8,506 bases of DNA from Deltaproteobacteria bacterium (GTDB lineage: Bacteria > Myxococcota_A > UBA9160). The translations under genes and the position numbers were made by a program. The notes beneath the pieces are model-generated. The model had not been told where the DNA came from, did not search any database, and saw only the letters and a program-made list of their open reading frames with translations. The DNA is taken from the NCBI GenBank assembly GCA_003520425.1, contig DOUU01000331.1, forward strand, positions 633-9,138, written 5' to 3'. Below are positions 6,539 through 8,506 of the stretch, piece after piece. Every line of letters begins with the position of its first letter. Position 1 is the first letter of the stretch.

Positions 6539-6570
6539 AGTATAGACCCGGCCCGGGAGCCGGCGGTCAA
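6539..6570 (-). promoter_or_regulatory. Candidate promoter of the LLM oxidoreductase gene
   Basis: The minus strand has TTGACC (6565-6570, one mismatch to TTGACA) and TATACT (6539-6544, one mismatch to TATAAT). Both hexamers are good, but the 20-nt spacer is longer than the usual 16-18. A start near 6532 would give a leader of about 23 nt carrying the Shine-Dalgarno. It lies between the end of rnpB and the gene, which makes independent transcription plausible. Confidence 0.45.
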
Positions 6571-6609
6571 GCCGTCGAGGGTGGGCTTCGGGGCCCGCGC
6601 GCGGGGCGG

Positions 6610-7043
6610 AGGCCGGAGGCGGACTGTAAGCCGGGTCCTGTTCCGGCGGCGGGTCGCCCCGACGCCGGCGAGGATCATTCGTCTAGGCGCCGCATTGCTG
6701 CGGCGCTCGAGCGCTCTTACCCAGGTGCCGCCGCCGCCTCCTGGGAGGCGGCGGATCGAACGGGCCGCTCTCGACGGCACCTCTATTCGAGCTTGCTCCG
6801 GGAGGGGCTTGCCGCGCCGCCGGTCACCCGGCCGTCGCGCGTGGGCTCTTACCCCACGTTTTCACCCTTGCCTGTGCCTTCCGGGGCGACCGCCCCGCAA
6901 GGCCATCGGCGGTGTGCTTTCTGTTGCGCTTTCCCTCGGGTCGCCCCGGGTCGCCGTTAGCGACCTCCCTGCCCTTTAGAGCCCGGACTTTCCTCCCGCG
7001 GACAGCACATGTCCGCCGGCGATCCTCCGTCCACCTCCGGCGG
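6610..7043 (-). ncRNA. rnpB: RNase P RNA, bacterial class A
   Basis: This is the catalytic RNA of RNase P, which removes the 5' leader from pre-tRNAs with the RnpA protein. Conserved blocks occur in order on the minus strand: GAGGAAAGTCCGGGCT (6980-6995), AACAGAAAGC followed by ACCGCCGATGGCC (6901-6925), AGGGTGAAAACGTGGGGTAAGAGCC (within 6841-6868), and GAACAGGACCCGGCTTA (6627-6643). The ends are set by helix P1: 7029-7041 pairs with 6612-6624 over 13 bp with one wobble. P3 is a 7-bp hairpin at 6998-7016. P15 pairs 6775-6782 with 6723-6730. Inside it a very GC-rich 10-11-bp hairpin (6731-6754) forms the P16/P17 arm. The total of about 430 nt is at the long end for class A. All open frames crossing this stretch are spurious. 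No clear U-tract terminator is seen after 6612. Confidence 0.97.
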
Positions 7044-7047
7044 GGCC

Positions 7048-7076
7048 AGCCTACGGAGATCGGCCATCGCGGGCAA
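7048..7076 (-). promoter_or_regulatory. Promoter of rnpB
   Basis: The minus strand has TTGCCC (7071-7076), exactly 17 nt, and TAGGCT (7048-7053). The expected start, 6-7 nt past the -10, falls at 7041-7042. That coincides with the 5' base of helix P1 as set independently by pairing with the 3' end. Confidence 0.65.
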
Positions 7077-7134
7077 GGCTAAGCCCTGCTCTTCCACGTC
7101 AAGGCCGCGCCCAAGCCGCCCGATATTGCCGTGC

Positions 7135-8085
7135 ATGGGTCCGCATCTCCTCCGGGCATTTGGCGGGACGACCGTGCGCGGGAGCCACGGCTCTCCGACG
7201 GTCGCTTTCGCCCTGCTCGGGATCGTGGGATGCGTTCTTTTCGCCCACGGGTTTGTGCTCTGGCGCCGCAAACGCGCCATCGAGGACACCCCGACGTCGA
7301 AAATCCGCTCCGTCGCCCTCGGCGCCGCGGAGCTTGAGGGCATCGCCCGCCCCAAGGATCCCCTCGTGGCCCCGGTCTCGGGCTTGTCCTGCGCTTGGTA
7401 CCACTACCGGATCGAGCGCGAGACCCACTCCGGAAACGAGCGCGAGTGGACCACGGTGGCCTCCGGGGACTCCGCGGATTGGCCCTTCTATCTCGAAGAC
7501 GAGACCGGCCGGGTGCGGGTCGATCCGAAGGGCGCCACCGCCGAGATCCCGAACCAGATTCACGAGACCAACCCCGAGATCACGGGGCCTCTTGCCCAGC
7601 TGCTCACCGACCACGGCATCGACTGCACCTCGGGTTGGTTCGGCAACCGCTCCCGCCTGCGCGTGAGCGAGGCGCGGATCGATCTCGGGGCCCGGGTCTT
7701 CGTCTACGGCGTCGCGCAGGCCCGGCACGGGATGCTCGAGGAGCGGCGCTTCCAGATCGCAGCGCGCCTGGCGGAGATCAAGCAGGACCCGGCCGCCATG
7801 AAGGCCGCGGACCTCGACGGCGACGGCGAGGTCTCGCTCGAGGAGTGGGACGCGATTCGAGAGCGCGTCAGCGCGGACGTCGATCGCGCGCCCGTCGCCG
7901 ATCGCGTCGTCATCGCACGCGACCCCCTCGGCGCGAGCCTGTTCGTGCTCTCGACGAGGCCTCGGGCCGCGCTGGCCCATTCGCTTTCGTGGCGTGCGCT
8001 CGGCTCGGTTTTCGGGGGGGCAGCCCTCGCTCTCGTCTCGCTGGCGCTCCTGCTCGAGCGCTTCGGCATGCTGGGGAGGATGTGA
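7135..8085 (+). CDS. GIDE-domain membrane protein with an EF-hand loop
   Basis: This 316-residue membrane protein resembles the GIDE (beside-a-membrane) family, related to the non-RING part of eukaryotic MULAN/GIDE proteins and often encoded beside lemA in prokaryotes. An N-terminal membrane segment at about 22-42 (TVAFALLGIVGCVLFAHGFV) is followed by WRRKR. The GIDE-like domain then has the features GLSCAWYHYRIERE, WPFYLEDETGRVRVDPKGA and RVFVYGVA. A C-terminal membrane segment lies at about 288-310. Between them is a canonical EF-hand loop, DLDGDGEVSLEE (226-237), with acidic or oxygen ligands at loop positions 1, 3, 5, 9 and 12, so Ca2+ binding is likely. No RING finger is present. The frame stays open back to 7009, but that start lies inside rnpB. 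ATG 7135 was chosen, with GTG 7174 an alternative; neither has a Shine-Dalgarno. Its TGA is 1 nt before the lemA start, so the two form an operon. The biochemical role is unknown. Confidence 0.85.
   Translation: MGPHLLRAFGGTTVRGSHGSPTVAFALLGIVGCVLFAHGFVLWRRKRAIEDTPTSKIRSVALGAAELEGIARPKDPLVAPVSGLSCAWYHYRIERETHSGNEREWTTVASGDSADWPFYLEDETGRVRVDPKGATAEIPNQIHETNPEITGPLAQLLTDHGIDCTSGWFGNRSRLRVSEARIDLGARVFVYGVAQARHGMLEERRFQIAARLAEIKQDPAAMKAADLDGDGEVSLEEWDAIRERVSADVDRAPVADRVVIARDPLGASLFVLSTRPRAALAHSLSWRALGSVFGGAALALVSLALLLERFGMLGRM
8073..8080 (+). promoter_or_regulatory. Shine-Dalgarno of lemA inside the end of the GIDE gene
   Basis: GGGGAGGA is followed by 6 nt and the ATG at 8087. The site lies in the last codons of the upstream gene, supporting translational coupling and fixing the lemA start. 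Confidence 0.75.
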
Positions 8086-8086
8086 G

Positions 8087-8506
8087 ATGGCGTGGATCGT
8101 GCTCGGCGCACTCGCCTTCGTCGTGGTGGGCTCGGTCGTGTACGTGGTGGGCCTCTACAACGGGCTCATCACCCTCAAGCACGCGATCGATCAGGCCTGG
8201 GCGAACATCGACGTGCTCTTGAAGCAGCGCCACGACGAGCTGCCCAAGCTCATGGACACGGTGAAGGGCTACATGGCGCACGAGCGAGGCGTGCTCGAGC
8301 GCGTCACCGCGGCGCGTAGCGCCTACCAGCAGGCGCAGACGATGGAGCAAAAGGGCGCCGCCGACGAAGCGGTGCGCAGCGCACTCGGGCGACTGTTCGC
8401 AGTCGCGGAGAGCTATCCGCAGCTCAAGGCCGACGCATCGTTCCGCCAGCTGCAAGAGCGGATCTCGAGCCTCGAAGAGGAAATCGCCGACCGGCGTGAG
8501 TTCTTC
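8087..8506 (+). CDS. LemA family protein (3' partial)
   Basis: The first 140 residues of a LemA family protein are present; the frame runs off the window end. One N-terminal membrane segment (about 3-22, WIVLGALAFVVVGSVVYVVG) is followed directly by LYNGLITLKHAIDQAWANIDVLLKQRHDELPKL, the hallmark of the family. The rest is long helical coiled-coil-like sequence: TVKGYMAHERGVLERVTAARSAYQQA, then FAVAESYPQLKADASFRQLQERISSLEEEIADRREFF, where the family's conserved YPxLKA and F-x-x-LQ blocks are recognisable. LemA proteins are usually 180-200 residues, so roughly 45-60 residues are missing. The topology places the helical bundle on one side of the membrane next to the GIDE protein, whose gene ends 1 nt upstream. 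The molecular function of LemA is not established. The start has a strong Shine-Dalgarno. Confidence 0.94.
   Translation, partial: MAWIVLGALAFVVVGSVVYVVGLYNGLITLKHAIDQAWANIDVLLKQRHDELPKLMDTVKGYMAHERGVLERVTAARSAYQQAQTMEQKGAADEAVRSALGRLFAVAESYPQLKADASFRQLQERISSLEEEIADRREFF

Noticed and set aside
5547..6545. 332-codon open frame antisense to the LLM oxidoreductase
   Set aside because: It is a shadow frame of a gene with a clear family match and ribosome site.
6594..6605. Palindrome CCCGCGCGCGGG just past the 3' end of rnpB as a terminator
   Set aside because: It has no loop and no U tract follows on the minus strand.
6508..6979. Overlapping plus-strand open frames across 6508-6979
   Set aside because: They lie antisense to RNase P RNA, whose conserved blocks and pairing explain the sequence.
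7009..7134. Upstream extension of the GIDE gene to an ATG at 7009
   Set aside because: That ATG lies in the P3 helix of rnpB, and the extension would cross the rnpB 5' end and its promoter. The added residues are unlike the family.

Overview
The window is a GC-rich bacterial chromosome segment with eight protein genes and one RNA gene. Two of the protein genes are cut by the window edges. High GC, a coenzyme-F420-type luciferase-like oxidoreductase, a PhyH dioxygenase, a class A RNase P RNA and the style of the sigma factor and arginine gene suggest a deltaproteobacterial-grade lineage (Myxococcota, Desulfobacterota or Candidatus Binatota type). That placement is inference. There is no sign of an insertion sequence, phage, CRISPR array or tRNA.

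Layout. (1) 1-1531, plus strand: the 3' end of typA/bipA, then 10 nt later a phytanoyl-CoA-dioxygenase-family (PhyH) gene. (2) 1528-3638, minus strand: a sigma-70 family factor followed by thrH. thrH converges on the PhyH gene with a 4-bp overlap of stop codons. A weak terminator-like hairpin lies between the sigma gene and thrH. (3) 3639-4360: a 722-bp divergent intergenic region without a convincing gene. It holds a 39-nt GC-rich hairpin, two T6 tracts 20 bp apart, a promoter-like pair facing the sigma gene, and a nested 64-nt hairpin before the next gene. (4) 4361-5452, plus strand: an ArgA-like N-acetylglutamate synthase whose amino-acid-kinase-like half is short and lacks the nucleotide-binding glycine motif. 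(5) 5463-6509, minus strand: an LLM-class F420-type oxidoreductase with a good Shine-Dalgarno. (6) About 6610-7043, minus strand: rnpB, with a matching promoter just upstream. (7) 7135-8506, plus strand: a two-membrane-segment GIDE-type protein with a perfect EF-hand loop, then lemA, cut by the window end.

Most genes are housekeeping: translation-associated GTPase, tRNA processing, sigma factor, serine/threonine and arginine metabolism. They do not form one pathway. The tightest functional pair is GIDE-lemA, 1 nt apart and probably a membrane-associated module. The points most worth a second look are the EF-hand inside the GIDE protein, the reduced kinase half of the N-acetylglutamate synthase with a structured leader, the sigma factor with a sigma70-like non-conserved region but no region 1.1, and a shared TTGCCC/TAGGYT promoter pattern in front of rnpB and the sigma gene.
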